From assembly GCA_947588665.1 (NCBI GenBank), contig CANPYU010000057.1:1-7110 (forward strand): DNA of 7,110 nucleotides, written 5' to 3'. Of this stretch, positions 1 to 6,404 are shown one piece after another. The translations under genes were made by a program, and so were the position numbers. Each line of letters begins with the position of its first letter. Position 1 is the stretch's first letter. The stretch comes from an uncultured Bacilli bacterium. Its GTDB lineage: Bacteria > Bacillota_I > Bacilli_A > RF39 > UBA660. The notes under the pieces are model-generated. The model worked only from the letters and a program-made list of their open reading frames with translations. It was not told where the DNA came from and did no database searches.

Positions 1-476
1 ACTGTAGGCTCTAATAATCTATCATCAAAATTAGGGGCAAATTTAACAGTATTTTTCTCTAAATCTCCCAAAAGCTCATTACTAATTTTAGCAAGTCTCG
101 CCTCAGTATAACGATAAGCTGCCGCAGGGTCTCCATCCATTGAACCATTATTACCTTTCATATCTACTAATATGGCATTTTGCTTCCACCACTGACTCAT
201 TCTAACCATGGCATCATATACTGAAGAATCTCCATGAGGATGATATTTACCTAAAACATCTCCCACTGTCGCTGCACTTTTAACATACTTTTTATCATAA
301 GTATTACCCGCTTTATACATTGCATATAAAATTCTTCTTTGAACTGGTTTTAATCCATCTCGAACATCAGGAATTGCTCTATCTTGAATAATCTCCTTTG
401 CATAAGACCCAAATCTTAATCCCATTATTTCTTCTAAAGCATAATCTTCTATTCTTTTTAATACGTTATCTTGCAT
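1..476 (-). CDS. parC: DNA topoisomerase IV subunit A, N-terminal part (cut by the left edge)
   Basis: This is the breakage-reunion subunit of topoisomerase IV, which with ParE decatenates daughter chromosomes in the cytoplasm. I translated 158 codons from an ATG at 476; the frame is still open at base 1, so most of the protein lies outside. Visible landmarks are [19 protein letters not shown] (about 35-53), [20 protein letters not shown] (76-95), [19 protein letters not shown] (108-126) and the catalytic tyrosine Y123 preceded by R122. The quinolone-determining positions S84 and D88 (E. coli GyrA S83 and D87) carry the usual susceptible-type residues. The [26 protein letters not shown] pattern resembles Gram-positive ParC (GrlA) more than GyrA, and parE lies upstream in the same direction. 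The start is set by AAGGTGA at 482-488. The metal-efflux terminator lies only 28 bases upstream, so parC probably has its own promoter. A GyrA paralogue is the main alternative and is less likely. Confidence 0.93.
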   Translation of the reverse strand, partial: MQDNVLKRIEDYALEEIMGLRFGSYAKEIIQDRAIPDVRDGLKPVQRRILYAMYKAGNTYDKKYVKSAATVGDVLGKYHPHGDSSVYDAMVRMSQWWKQNAILVDMKGNNGSMDGDPAAAYRYTEARLAKISNELLGDLEKNTVKFAPNFDDRLLEPT

Positions 477-481
477 AATCT

Positions 482-502
482 TCACCTTAAATTATTTTAA
501 CA
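482..502 (-). promoter_or_regulatory. Putative parC extended -10 promoter and ribosome binding site
   Basis: Read on the minus strand, the short gap between the ATPase terminator and parC holds TG-T-TAAAAT (502-494), an extended -10 box, with no convincing -35 box. Five bases later comes AAGGTGA (488-482), then five bases, then the parC ATG. Transcription would start at about 487, inside or at the edge of the Shine-Dalgarno sequence. The parE start region has the same -10/5 nt/AAGGTGA geometry, which raises confidence. The alternative is that parC is served by readthrough from the metal operon or a promoter inside the ATPase gene. Confidence 0.45.
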
Positions 503-503
503 T

Positions 504-560
504 AAAAAAAGGACTAAAGAAATAGTCTTTACACCTTTTCATGTAAAGTTACTCTAATCC
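504..560 (-). terminator. Intrinsic terminator of the sensor-ATPase operon, with nested stems
   Basis: On the minus strand the last codons of the ATPase form the left arm of a hairpin. GGATTAGAG (560-552) pairs with CTTTAGTCC (519-511), nine pairs including two G-U, followed by seven T residues (510-504). Inside it a second stem pairs CTTTAC (548-543) with GTAAAG (532-527). A competing small hairpin, GACTA/TAGTC around 526-512, could also form just before the T-run. The structure overlaps the ATPase stop codon and should limit readthrough into parC. Confidence 0.75.
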
Positions 561-2575
561 TTCAATATTCTAAGTGTATTTAAAATTGTAATTAAAGTTA
601 CTCCTGTATCGGCAAAAACAGCCATGGCCATTGAAGTAAGACCCAATGTTGCTAATATTAATATCAAAAGTTTTACTCCAATTGCAAATATTAAATTCAT
701 CATAATAATTTTTTTAGTTTTATAAGCAATATTAAGAACTTTTATTATTCCTTCTAAATTATCATTCATAAGAACTACATCACTTGCATTAATTGCACTG
801 TTAGTCCCAATTTCACCCATGGATATTCCTACATCAGCCCCCAAAAGTGAAGGAGTATCATTAATACCATCTCCAACAAATATCACTTTATGTTCTTTTT
901 TAATATTCATTAATTCCTGATATTTCTGGTCTGGCAGTAAACTTGATTTATAACTTAAACCCAACTTATTAGCAATCATTTTAGCAAAAGACTCATTATC
1001 TCCAGTAAGCATAACAGAATTAATATTATATTCTTTTAATTTATTAATAACTTTTTTAGCATTATCTTTAATATTATAATTAAATATTAACCCGGCCACT
1101 ACTTCTTCATTAACACTTAAAAATACATTAGCTTTTTCATTTGTTTTAACAAATTTATTCGAACCAACTTTAATATTATCTCTACCTACTTTATAACTAA
1201 TACCTAAACCCACTTCTTCTTTAAAATCTTTAACTTTACTTAAATCAATATCTTTTTCATATTCACTTAATAGCACTTTTCCAATCGGATGATTACTAAA
1301 ACTTTCTCCTAAAATAATTAAATTAAGTATTTTATCTTCATCATATTTATCATTATAAATATTTATTTTATCTAATTTAAATGACCCACTTGTAAGTGTT
1401 CCCGTTTTATCAAACACAATGGTATCACATTTAGTTAAAGCATCCAAAAAATTACTTCCTTTAACTAACACTTTAGCCCTCGAACTAGCTCCAATTCCCG
1501 CGAAATAACTTAAAGGAACCGATATAGCAATAGCACATGGACAAGAAATAACCAAAAATGTTAAAGCCCGGTATAAACTATCTTCTAATGGAACTTTAAA
1601 AAATAATGGTAAAGACACACCTATAATAATGGCAATTAATAAAACTAAAGGTGTATATATTTGTGCTATTTTCGAAACTGTTGTCTCTGTTTTAGCTTTA
1701 TTATTGGTCGCATTTATAGTAAGCTCAAATATTTTATAAGCTGTACTATCATAATAATCATGAGTTACTTTAATTTCTATTACCTCTCCCATATTTATTG
1801 ACCCCGATAAAACTTTATCCTGAAAACCAACTTTAGCTAAAACCGACTCTCCTGTCAATTTAGAAGTATCAAGAACAGTTTCTCCTTTAATAATTACTCC
1901 ATCTGTGGGAATTGCTTCTCCTTTTTTAACCACCACTACATCATTAACTTTTAATTCTTCTGCTTTAACATCGGTAATATTTTTACCATATTTTTTATGT
2001 GCATATTCAAGTTTTAAATCTAATAAATCCGTAATTGCTCTTCTACTTTTACCGACTGCTCTATCTTCCAGTATTTTTCCAATCACATATAATAATACCA
2101 CCATTAATCCTTCATGATGTTCTCCTAAAAGATAAGCACCCACTGCCGAAATAGTAATAAGCATATTTTCATCAATATTATGACTTTTAATTACTTTAGT
2201 TATTGCTTTAATAACAGTTTTATAAAGAAGTAATCCATAAGCTAATATTAGTAATATCTCTTTTAGAAAATCAACTTTAATTATCAAACTTAATAATAAA
2301 GAGATAATAGCTAAAATAAGTCTTACTACTTCATAATCTTTTTGATTATCATTTTCTTTATTTTCCCTAACTATTACATTAGGTTCAATACTCTTAATTA
2401 TCTCTCTTATCTCTTTAAAAGGATTATTAATATCCGTCTTAAAACTAAGAGTTAAAGTATTAAAATTAACTATAACATCATGATAATTACTATTACCTCT
2501 TATTGCATCTTCTATTTTTTTAGCACAATTAGCACAATCAAGTTTATTTAAATAATATTTATAACTCTTCAACAT
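554..2575 (-). CDS. Zn/Cd/Pb-type P1B-2 heavy-metal efflux ATPase
   Basis: This is an integral membrane pump that exports divalent soft metals at the cost of ATP, of the ZntA/CadA group. With the ATG at 2575 it has 673 residues, somewhat shorter than typical CadA, with a single N-terminal metal-binding domain (DCANCA, C14 and C17). Membrane pairs follow at about 82-123 and 133-168; a glutamate in the second pair (E155, in HHEGLMVV) matches the ZntA membrane glutamate. The actuator TGES is at 241-244, CPC at 345-347, the phosphorylated DKTGT at D389, HP at 429-430, TGDN at 524-527 and GDGIND at 568-573. K635 and D656 in the last two membrane helices, 21 apart, are the P1B-2 signature and argue against a copper pump. 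The gene overlaps the end of the sensor gene by 17 bases. An in-frame GTG at 2581 (675 aa) sits one base from the AGGA motif, so ATG is preferred. Zinc and cadmium cannot be told apart by sequence. Confidence 0.95.
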   Translation of the reverse strand: MLKSYKYYLNKLDCANCAKKIEDAIRGNSNYHDVIVNFNTLTLSFKTDINNPFKEIREIIKSIEPNVIVRENKENDNQKDYEVVRLILAIISLLLSLIIKVDFLKEILLILAYGLLLYKTVIKAITKVIKSHNIDENMLITISAVGAYLLGEHHEGLMVVLLYVIGKILEDRAVGKSRRAITDLLDLKLEYAHKKYGKNITDVKAEELKVNDVVVVKKGEAIPTDGVIIKGETVLDTSKLTGESVLAKVGFQDKVLSGSINMGEVIEIKVTHDYYDSTAYKIFELTINATNNKAKTETTVSKIAQIYTPLVLLIAIIIGVSLPLFFKVPLEDSLYRALTFLVISCPCAIAISVPLSYFAGIGASSRAKVLVKGSNFLDALTKCDTIVFDKTGTLTSGSFKLDKINIYNDKYDEDKILNLIILGESFSNHPIGKVLLSEYEKDIDLSKVKDFKEEVGLGISYKVGRDNIKVGSNKFVKTNEKANVFLSVNEEVVAGLIFNYNIKDNAKKVINKLKEYNINSVMLTGDNESFAKMIANKLGLSYKSSLLPDQKYQELMNIKKEHKVIFVGDGINDTPSLLGADVGISMGEIGTNSAINASDVVLMNDNLEGIIKVLNIAYKTKKIIMMNLIFAIGVKLLILILATLGLTSMAMAVFADTGVTLITILNTLRILKD

Positions 2576-2915
2576 GTTCACGTCCTATCTCAAATAATTT
2601 AATTACATGTTCATCTTCTAAACTGTAATATACAACCTTACCCACTTTTCGACTCTTAACCAATTTTGCTTGTTTTAATATTCGCAGTTGATGCGATATT
2701 GCCGAAGGTGTACTATTTGTAATAAATGCCAAATCATTTACACATAGTTCACTTAATTTTAAAGCATATATAATCTTTATTCTTGTACTATCTCCAAATA
2801 TTTTAAAACACTCAGCAATATCAAACAAAATCTCATCATTAAGCATTTTCTTTTTAACTTTTCTTGCTAAAGTCTCATTTATGCAACTACAACTTAAACA
2901 TTCACATTCCCTCAT
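2559..2915 (-). CDS. ArsR/SmtB-family metal-sensing repressor (CadC/CzrA/SmtB-like)
   Basis: This small cytoplasmic dimeric winged-helix repressor of 118 residues should hold the efflux operon off until metal binds. The recognition helix region is NSTPSAISHQLRILKQAKLV (67-86), followed by the beta-wing KVGKVVYYSL (90-99). The alpha-5 zinc-site pattern is complete: D101, H103, H114 and E117. The N-terminus is cysteine-rich (C4, C6, C9, C11), and the alpha-3 ELCVND segment keeps C58 but has N60 where CadC has a second cysteine. Both a CadC-like alpha-3N site and a CzrA-like alpha-5 site are therefore possible. The start is fixed by AAGGAG at 2923-2928, seven bases before the ATG. A matching operator overlaps its promoter, so it is probably autoregulated. 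The ATPase gene overlaps its 3' end. The ligand (Zn, Cd or Pb) is inferred from residues and neighbour; an arsenic sensor is unlikely with this ATPase. Confidence 0.93.
   Translation of the reverse strand: MRECECLSCSCINETLARKVKKKMLNDEILFDIAECFKIFGDSTRIKIIYALKLSELCVNDLAFITNSTPSAISHQLRILKQAKLVKSRKVGKVVYYSLEDEHVIKLFEIGREHVEEL
2583..2586 (-). promoter_or_regulatory. Ribosome binding site of the ATPase gene, inside the sensor gene
   Basis: On the minus strand AGGA lies within the last codons of the sensor gene, seven bases before the ATG at 2575 and only one base before the GTG at 2581. This spacing decides the start in favour of ATG. The overlap with the sensor stop (2561-2559) implies translational coupling. 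Confidence 0.6.
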
Positions 2916-2927
2916 AACAAAGCTCCT

Positions 2928-2949
2928 TATCTGAATAATTGTTCATATA
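2928..2949. promoter_or_regulatory. SmtB/CzrA-type operator of the metal-efflux operon
   Basis: This is an imperfect 22-base palindrome whose core on the minus strand is TGAACAATTATTCA (2945-2932), with flanks TATA and GATA. Nine of eleven positions match between the half sites. This is the established 12-2-12 type of site bound by SmtB, CzrA and ZiaR repressors. It lies just downstream of the -10 box (2959-2954), over the expected transcription start near 2947, and abuts the AAGGAG ribosome binding site. Occupancy should therefore block initiation. Confidence 0.88.
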
Positions 2950-2953
2950 TTTA

Positions 2954-2982
2954 ATTATATGCTTCTTCTAAAAATATGTCAA
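2954..2982 (-). promoter_or_regulatory. Consensus promoter of the sensor-ATPase operon
   Basis: On the minus strand TTGACA (2982-2977) and TATAAT (2959-2954) are separated by exactly 17 bases, a full match to the sigma-70/sigma-A consensus. Such a strong promoter fits a tightly repressed operon, and the operator follows immediately. The -35 box begins one base after the T-run of the parE terminator. Confidence 0.92.
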
Positions 2983-2983
2983 C

Positions 2984-3004
2984 AAAAAAGAGCTAACTTG
3001 CTCT
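2984..3004 (-). terminator. Intrinsic terminator of parE, overlapping its stop codon
   Basis: Minus-strand AGAGC (3004-3000), a six-base loop, then GCTCT (2993-2989), followed by five further T residues (2988-2984). The parE TAG stop (2995-2993) lies in the loop and start of the second arm. The stem is only five base pairs, so termination may be partial. Confidence 0.7.
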
Positions 3005-4909
3005 ATAATCATCTTCCATTGTAAATACAATATTTTCTTCTATCCAATCTTTTCTAGGTTCAACCTTATCTCCCATCAAAACCGATACTCTTTTTTCCGC
3101 CAAAGCAGCATCATATATATTTACTCTAATTAAACTTCTAGTATCGGGATTCATAGTCGTATCCCAAAGTTCCTCGGCATTCATCTCTCCTAAACCTTTA
3201 TTACGTGATATATCTGGTTTACCGGCATTATCCGATACAATTTGAAATCTTTCTTCATCAGAATACGCATAAAAATGCTTTTTCCCATAATCAATCTTAT
3301 ATAAAGGCGGTTTAGCAATATAAAGTTTTCCCGCTTCAATTAAAGGTCGCATAAATCTATAAAAGAATGTTAAAAGAAGTATTTGAATATGGGAGCCATC
3401 AACATCAGCATCAGTCATAATTATTACTTTATCATAATTAGAGTCTTTAGCTTCAAACTCTGGTCCAACTCCCGCCCCAATCGTATGAATAATTGTATTA
3501 ATTTCTTCATTCTTTAATATATCTGAAACATTTGCTTTCTCGGCATTAATAACTTTACCTCTTAAAGGCAAAATTGCTTGAAAACGTCTATTTCTTCCTC
3601 CTTTAGCCGAACCTCCAGCACTATCTCCTTCTACTAAAAATAATTCATTTAACTTCGGATTTTTAGTTGATGCTGGGGCAAACTTACCTGACAAATTTTT
3701 TTCTAACTTATTCTTACCCTTTCCATTACGAGCTTCTTCTCTTGCTTTTCTAGCAGCCTCTCTAGCAAGCTTACTTTTACTTGCTTTATTAATAATATTT
3801 AAAGCCACTTCTTTATTTTCCTCTAAAAAGAACTTCAAATTTTCATAAGTTATCGCATCAGTTATACTTCGTGCCTCCGGTGTTCCAAGCTTACCCTTAG
3901 TTTGACCTTCAAATTGTAATAATGCCTCTGGTATCTTCAAATTAATGACAGCACTTAATCCTTCTCTAACATCACTACCTTCAAATGTGGCATCTTTTCC
4001 CTTTAATATATTATTATTTTTAACATAATCATTAAAAGCTTTAGTTATTCCCGTTTTAAATCCTACTTCATGAGTTCCCCCATCAATAGTTTTAACATTA
4101 TTAACAAATGACAAAATATTTTCATTATATGTATCCGTATATTGCAGTGCTACATCTACTTCAATCCCATTTTTAGAAGCTGCAAAATTAATAACTTTAC
4201 ACAAAGTCTCTTTATCTTCATTCATATATTCCACAAAATTAACAAGCCCATTTTCATAATGAAACTTAGCTTCTTTTCCACTTTCTTCATCACTAACTTC
4301 AATAGTTACATTAGGAATTAAAAAAGCACTTTCCTGCATTCTTTCTGTTATAGTTGTATATGAAAATTGACAATTTTTAAATATTTCATAATCAGGTAAA
4401 AAAGTTACAATAGTCCCAGTTTTATTCGTAGTTCCAATCTTTTTTAAAGGACTTTCTACTTCTCCTCCATTACAAAAACGAATATTACTTATTTCTCCAT
4501 CTCTATAAATTATTACATCCATTTTTTTAGATAATGCATTAACAACTGAACCACCTACACCATGAAGTCCTCCACTTACTTTATAGTTACCTTCTTCAAA
4601 TTTACCTCCAGCATGTAAAACCGTATAAATAACCTCCGGTGTTGACTTACCAGATTCATGCATCCCTGTAGGTACTCCTCGTCCATTATCCGCGATTGTA
4701 ATACTTCCATCTTTATGTAATACTATTTTAATATGATTACCATAACCATTAATTATCTCATCAATCGAATTATCAACAATTTCCCACACCAAATGATGTA
4801 GTCCTCTCTTATCAGTAGAACCAATATACATTCCAGGTCTTTTTCTAACTGCCTCTAATCCCTCTAAAATCTTAATTGATGATGCATCATATTTATTTTC
4901 TTTTGCCAT
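2993..4909 (-). CDS. parE: DNA topoisomerase IV subunit B
   Basis: This is the ATPase subunit of topoisomerase IV and the partner of ParC. It has 638 residues, slightly shorter than other Gram-positive ParE proteins but complete. The GHKL ATPase domain shows the catalytic glutamate E43 with N47 (WEIVDNS), ADNGRG with D74, the ATP-lid GGLHGVGG (113-120) and the QTK loop (336-338). The Toprim domain has LVEGDSAGGSAK (425-436), PLRGKVINAEKA (448-459) and DADVD (500-504), then a KGLGEM segment (571-576). STDKRGLHHLV and NGYGN near the N-terminus are typical of ParE rather than GyrB, and parC lies downstream in the same direction. AAGGTGAG at 4916-4923, six bases before the ATG, fixes the start. 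The residue before KGLGEM is N570, where Y or F is usual. parC is not adjacent: about 2.5 kb carrying a metal-efflux unit separates the stop of parE from the start of parC. Confidence 0.95.
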   Translation of the reverse strand: MAKENKYDASSIKILEGLEAVRKRPGMYIGSTDKRGLHHLVWEIVDNSIDEIINGYGNHIKIVLHKDGSITIADNGRGVPTGMHESGKSTPEVIYTVLHAGGKFEEGNYKVSGGLHGVGGSVVNALSKKMDVIIYRDGEISNIRFCNGGEVESPLKKIGTTNKTGTIVTFLPDYEIFKNCQFSYTTITERMQESAFLIPNVTIEVSDEESGKEAKFHYENGLVNFVEYMNEDKETLCKVINFAASKNGIEVDVALQYTDTYNENILSFVNNVKTIDGGTHEVGFKTGITKAFNDYVKNNNILKGKDATFEGSDVREGLSAVINLKIPEALLQFEGQTKGKLGTPEARSITDAITYENLKFFLEENKEVALNIINKASKSKLAREAARKAREEARNGKGKNKLEKNLSGKFAPASTKNPKLNELFLVEGDSAGGSAKGGRNRRFQAILPLRGKVINAEKANVSDILKNEEINTIIHTIGAGVGPEFEAKDSNYDKVIIMTDADVDGSHIQILLLTFFYRFMRPLIEAGKLYIAKPPLYKIDYGKKHFYAYSDEERFQIVSDNAGKPDISRNKGLGEMNAEELWDTTMNPDTRSLIRVNIYDAALAEKRVSVLMGDKVEPRKDWIEENIVFTMEDDYRAS

Positions 4910-4915
4910 TTTATA

Positions 4916-4957
4916 CTCACCTTAACCCATTATAACAAAAAAAAAGAAAAATGTAAA
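4916..4957 (-). promoter_or_regulatory. parE promoter and ribosome binding site, -35 box inside the upstream terminator
   Basis: On the minus strand TTTACA (4957-4952, five of six to consensus) and TATAAT (4934-4929) are exactly 17 bases apart. The -35 box lies in the second stem arm of the upstream gene's terminator, and the T-run forms most of the spacer. Five bases after the -10 box comes AAGGTGAG (4923-4916), six bases before the parE ATG. Transcription would start near 4922, leaving a leader of only about 13 bases. Confidence 0.8.
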
Positions 4958-4979
4958 ACAAGTTAACATTATTTTACAT
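4936..4979 (-). terminator. Intrinsic terminator of the 440-residue gene
   Basis: Minus-strand ATGTAAAATAA (4979-4969) pairs with TTGTTTTACAT (4961-4951): eleven pairs with one G-U, and a seven-base loop. A T-rich run broken by a single C follows (4950-4937). The stem begins on the base after the TAG stop. Its GC content is very low, so efficiency is uncertain. Confidence 0.72.
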
Positions 4980-6302
4980 CTAATTTCTAAACTCCCGAAT
5001 TAAAACTTTATTTTCTTCAATAACATTTTCACTAACAACTTTACTCTTATCCCCACTAAAAAGATAATTGCCATACAACATAGCTAAATCATATCTTTTA
5101 TTAATATTATATTTATTTAAAATATCTAATCTTTCCTCTAAACTAAAATCATAATTAGTTATAAAATAATTAGTATAAATAGAACCTATTTCCATAAATT
5201 TTAAAGACCAATTATGCTTTATCTCTACCTTTTCTTCTAAAGCAATTTTTATTACTTTATCTATATCATTTACCAAAAACTTATCATTATGTAAAACTAA
5301 ATAACTAAAAAATTCTTCTTTCATCTCTATATTCTGCTCTTTAAAAATTTTATAAGAAATATATGTTAAATAATTTTTATCTATCGCCTGAAAAAGAACC
5401 GGTAAATATAGAAACTTAGAAATATATTTATCTAAAATTTGATAATTATAAGAACAAATTGTCTTACTTAACCAATAAATAGTTAAATAATCATTCTGGT
5501 ATAAATAAATCTTTTCTGCTAAATAATTGTAATCTTCCTCTATTAACCCCTTAGAAGTTAACCCATTCATAAATTCATCTAAATACAAATTAACTTCCTT
5601 AGAGTTATCTATATTTATATCTCTATATTTAACAAATAAACTGTCTAAGATTGCATCTAAAATCTCTTTTTTATTATTCTTATTTCTAAAAGAATATAAA
5701 AGTTCAATATCATCATTATAATAAGGCGAAAAATATAAATATTTTTTAATATCTTCATAAGAAAAATACATAAAAACTAATTTATTTAAATATTTTGCTA
5801 AAAATGAATATTCGCTCTTACAATCTAAAATTAAATTCATATCTTTAAACTTAACTAAAGCTTCTGCTAATGTTTCGGGAAAAATATTACTATAACCTAA
5901 AACTAAATTCTTTAGTGAATTCTTGTCTTTAATACGAAAAATATATTTTTTAATATATTTAGCATCACTATCCCCTCCTGTAATATAATATTTGGGAAAA
6001 TAAATATCCCCATAAACTTTCATATAATTGATAATAAAATCATAAAGATAAGCATCAGGCATTGTCTGAAAATAAAGACTATCATCTAAAAACTTAGGAC
6101 TTGGATTATAAAACGCTACATAAATATAATCAAAAATTACAAAAGGTTTCTTTCTTCCTTCAATAAAAGGATGATTTAAATATTCTCTAATAAACTTTTT
6201 TAACTTTAGATTACTAACATGATTTAAATAATCAGGATGATTTCTTAAAAATTCATCAACTTTCTCTATTCCTTGATATTTTAACATTAAACTTAAAAGC
6301 AT
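4980..6302 (-). CDS. Uncharacterised tyrosine-rich cytoplasmic protein
   Basis: I do not recognise this 440-residue protein. No signal peptide, membrane helix, nucleotide-binding loop or metal motif is evident. It is rich in Tyr (49 by my count), Lys, Ile, Leu, Asn and Asp, has only two Cys and two Trp, and reads as predominantly helical. Short helix-like units recur, each with Tyr/Leu spacing such as YLAEKIYLYQNDYLTIYWL and DKYISKFLYLPVLF. This suggests an all-alpha repeat scaffold, but I see no clear periodic consensus. The only segment rich in small residues is ITGGDSDAK, about 106-114. Minus-strand GAGGTGA (6314-6308) decides the start: it is six to seven bases before the ATG at 6302, whereas the in-frame GTG at 6311 is part of the Shine-Dalgarno itself. 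It has its own promoter and terminator and so appears monocistronic. Base composition matches its neighbours. The frame is certainly coding; its function is unknown. Confidence 0.85.
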   Translation of the reverse strand: MLLSLMLKYQGIEKVDEFLRNHPDYLNHVSNLKLKKFIREYLNHPFIEGRKKPFVIFDYIYVAFYNPSPKFLDDSLYFQTMPDAYLYDFIINYMKVYGDIYFPKYYITGGDSDAKYIKKYIFRIKDKNSLKNLVLGYSNIFPETLAEALVKFKDMNLILDCKSEYSFLAKYLNKLVFMYFSYEDIKKYLYFSPYYNDDIELLYSFRNKNNKKEILDAILDSLFVKYRDINIDNSKEVNLYLDEFMNGLTSKGLIEEDYNYLAEKIYLYQNDYLTIYWLSKTICSYNYQILDKYISKFLYLPVLFQAIDKNYLTYISYKIFKEQNIEMKEEFFSYLVLHNDKFLVNDIDKVIKIALEEKVEIKHNWSLKFMEIGSIYTNYFITNYDFSLEERLDILNKYNINKRYDLAMLYGNYLFSGDKSKVVSENVIEENKVLIREFRN

Positions 6303-6323
6303 GCTTTTCACCTCAACAAAAAT

Positions 6324-6352
6324 ATTCTATCATTTTAAAATATATCAAACAA
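6324..6352 (-). promoter_or_regulatory. Promoter of the 440-residue gene (extended -10)
   Basis: Minus-strand TTGTTT (6352-6347), a 17-base spacer, then TAGAAT (6329-6324) preceded by TG one base upstream, an extended -10 element. The start would be near 6317, about 15 bases before the ATG, just upstream of GAGGTGA. It diverges from the plus-strand promoter at 6361-6388, with the two -35 regions eight bases apart. Confidence 0.65.
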
Positions 6353-6360
6353 TATAATTA

Positions 6361-6388
6361 TTGCATTTTCATAAATTTTTGGTATAAT
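6361..6388 (+). promoter_or_regulatory. Promoter of the thioredoxin-fold gene (extended -10)
   Basis: TATAAT at 6383-6388 is a full -10 consensus and is preceded by TG-G (6380-6382), making an extended -10. A weak TTGCAT lies 16 bases upstream at 6361-6366. The expected start near 6395 leaves a leader of about 10 bases before the ATG at 6405. The only Shine-Dalgarno-like match is GTGAT (6395-6399), so translation may be weak or nearly leaderless. Confidence 0.72.
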
Positions 6389-6404
6389 AAATTTGTGATT
6401 TAAT

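Noticed and set aside
504..560. Riboswitch or T-box ahead of parC
   Set aside because: The region is too short, lacks known conserved motifs, and is explained by a terminator.
1905..2117. 70-codon open frame on the plus strand
   Set aside because: It lies wholly inside the ATPase gene on the opposite strand, is low complexity (Thr/Ser/Leu runs), and the overlapping frame carries conserved ATPase domains.
554..2575. Copper-exporting (CopA-type) ATPase
   Set aside because: The final membrane helices have the K...DxG signature of P1B-2 pumps and lack the copper-pump pattern; the adjacent sensor has zinc/cadmium ligands.
2576..2581. GTG at 2581 as the ATPase start
   Set aside because: Only one base separates it from the AGGA motif; the ATG at 2575 has a seven-base spacing.
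477..2992. Insertion-sequence or transposon ends around the metal-efflux unit
   Set aside because: I found no transposase, terminal inverted repeats or target-site duplication. The T-runs at both ends belong to terminators. Cassette acquisition remains inference only.
1..4909. gyrB/gyrA rather than parE/parC
   Set aside because: STDKRGLHHLV and NGYG in the B subunit and [14 protein letters not shown] with MKGNNGS in the A subunit fit topoisomerase IV of Gram-positive bacteria better than gyrase.
6303..6311. GTG at 6311 as the start of the 440-residue protein
   Set aside because: This GTG is part of the GAGGTGA ribosome binding site serving the ATG at 6302.
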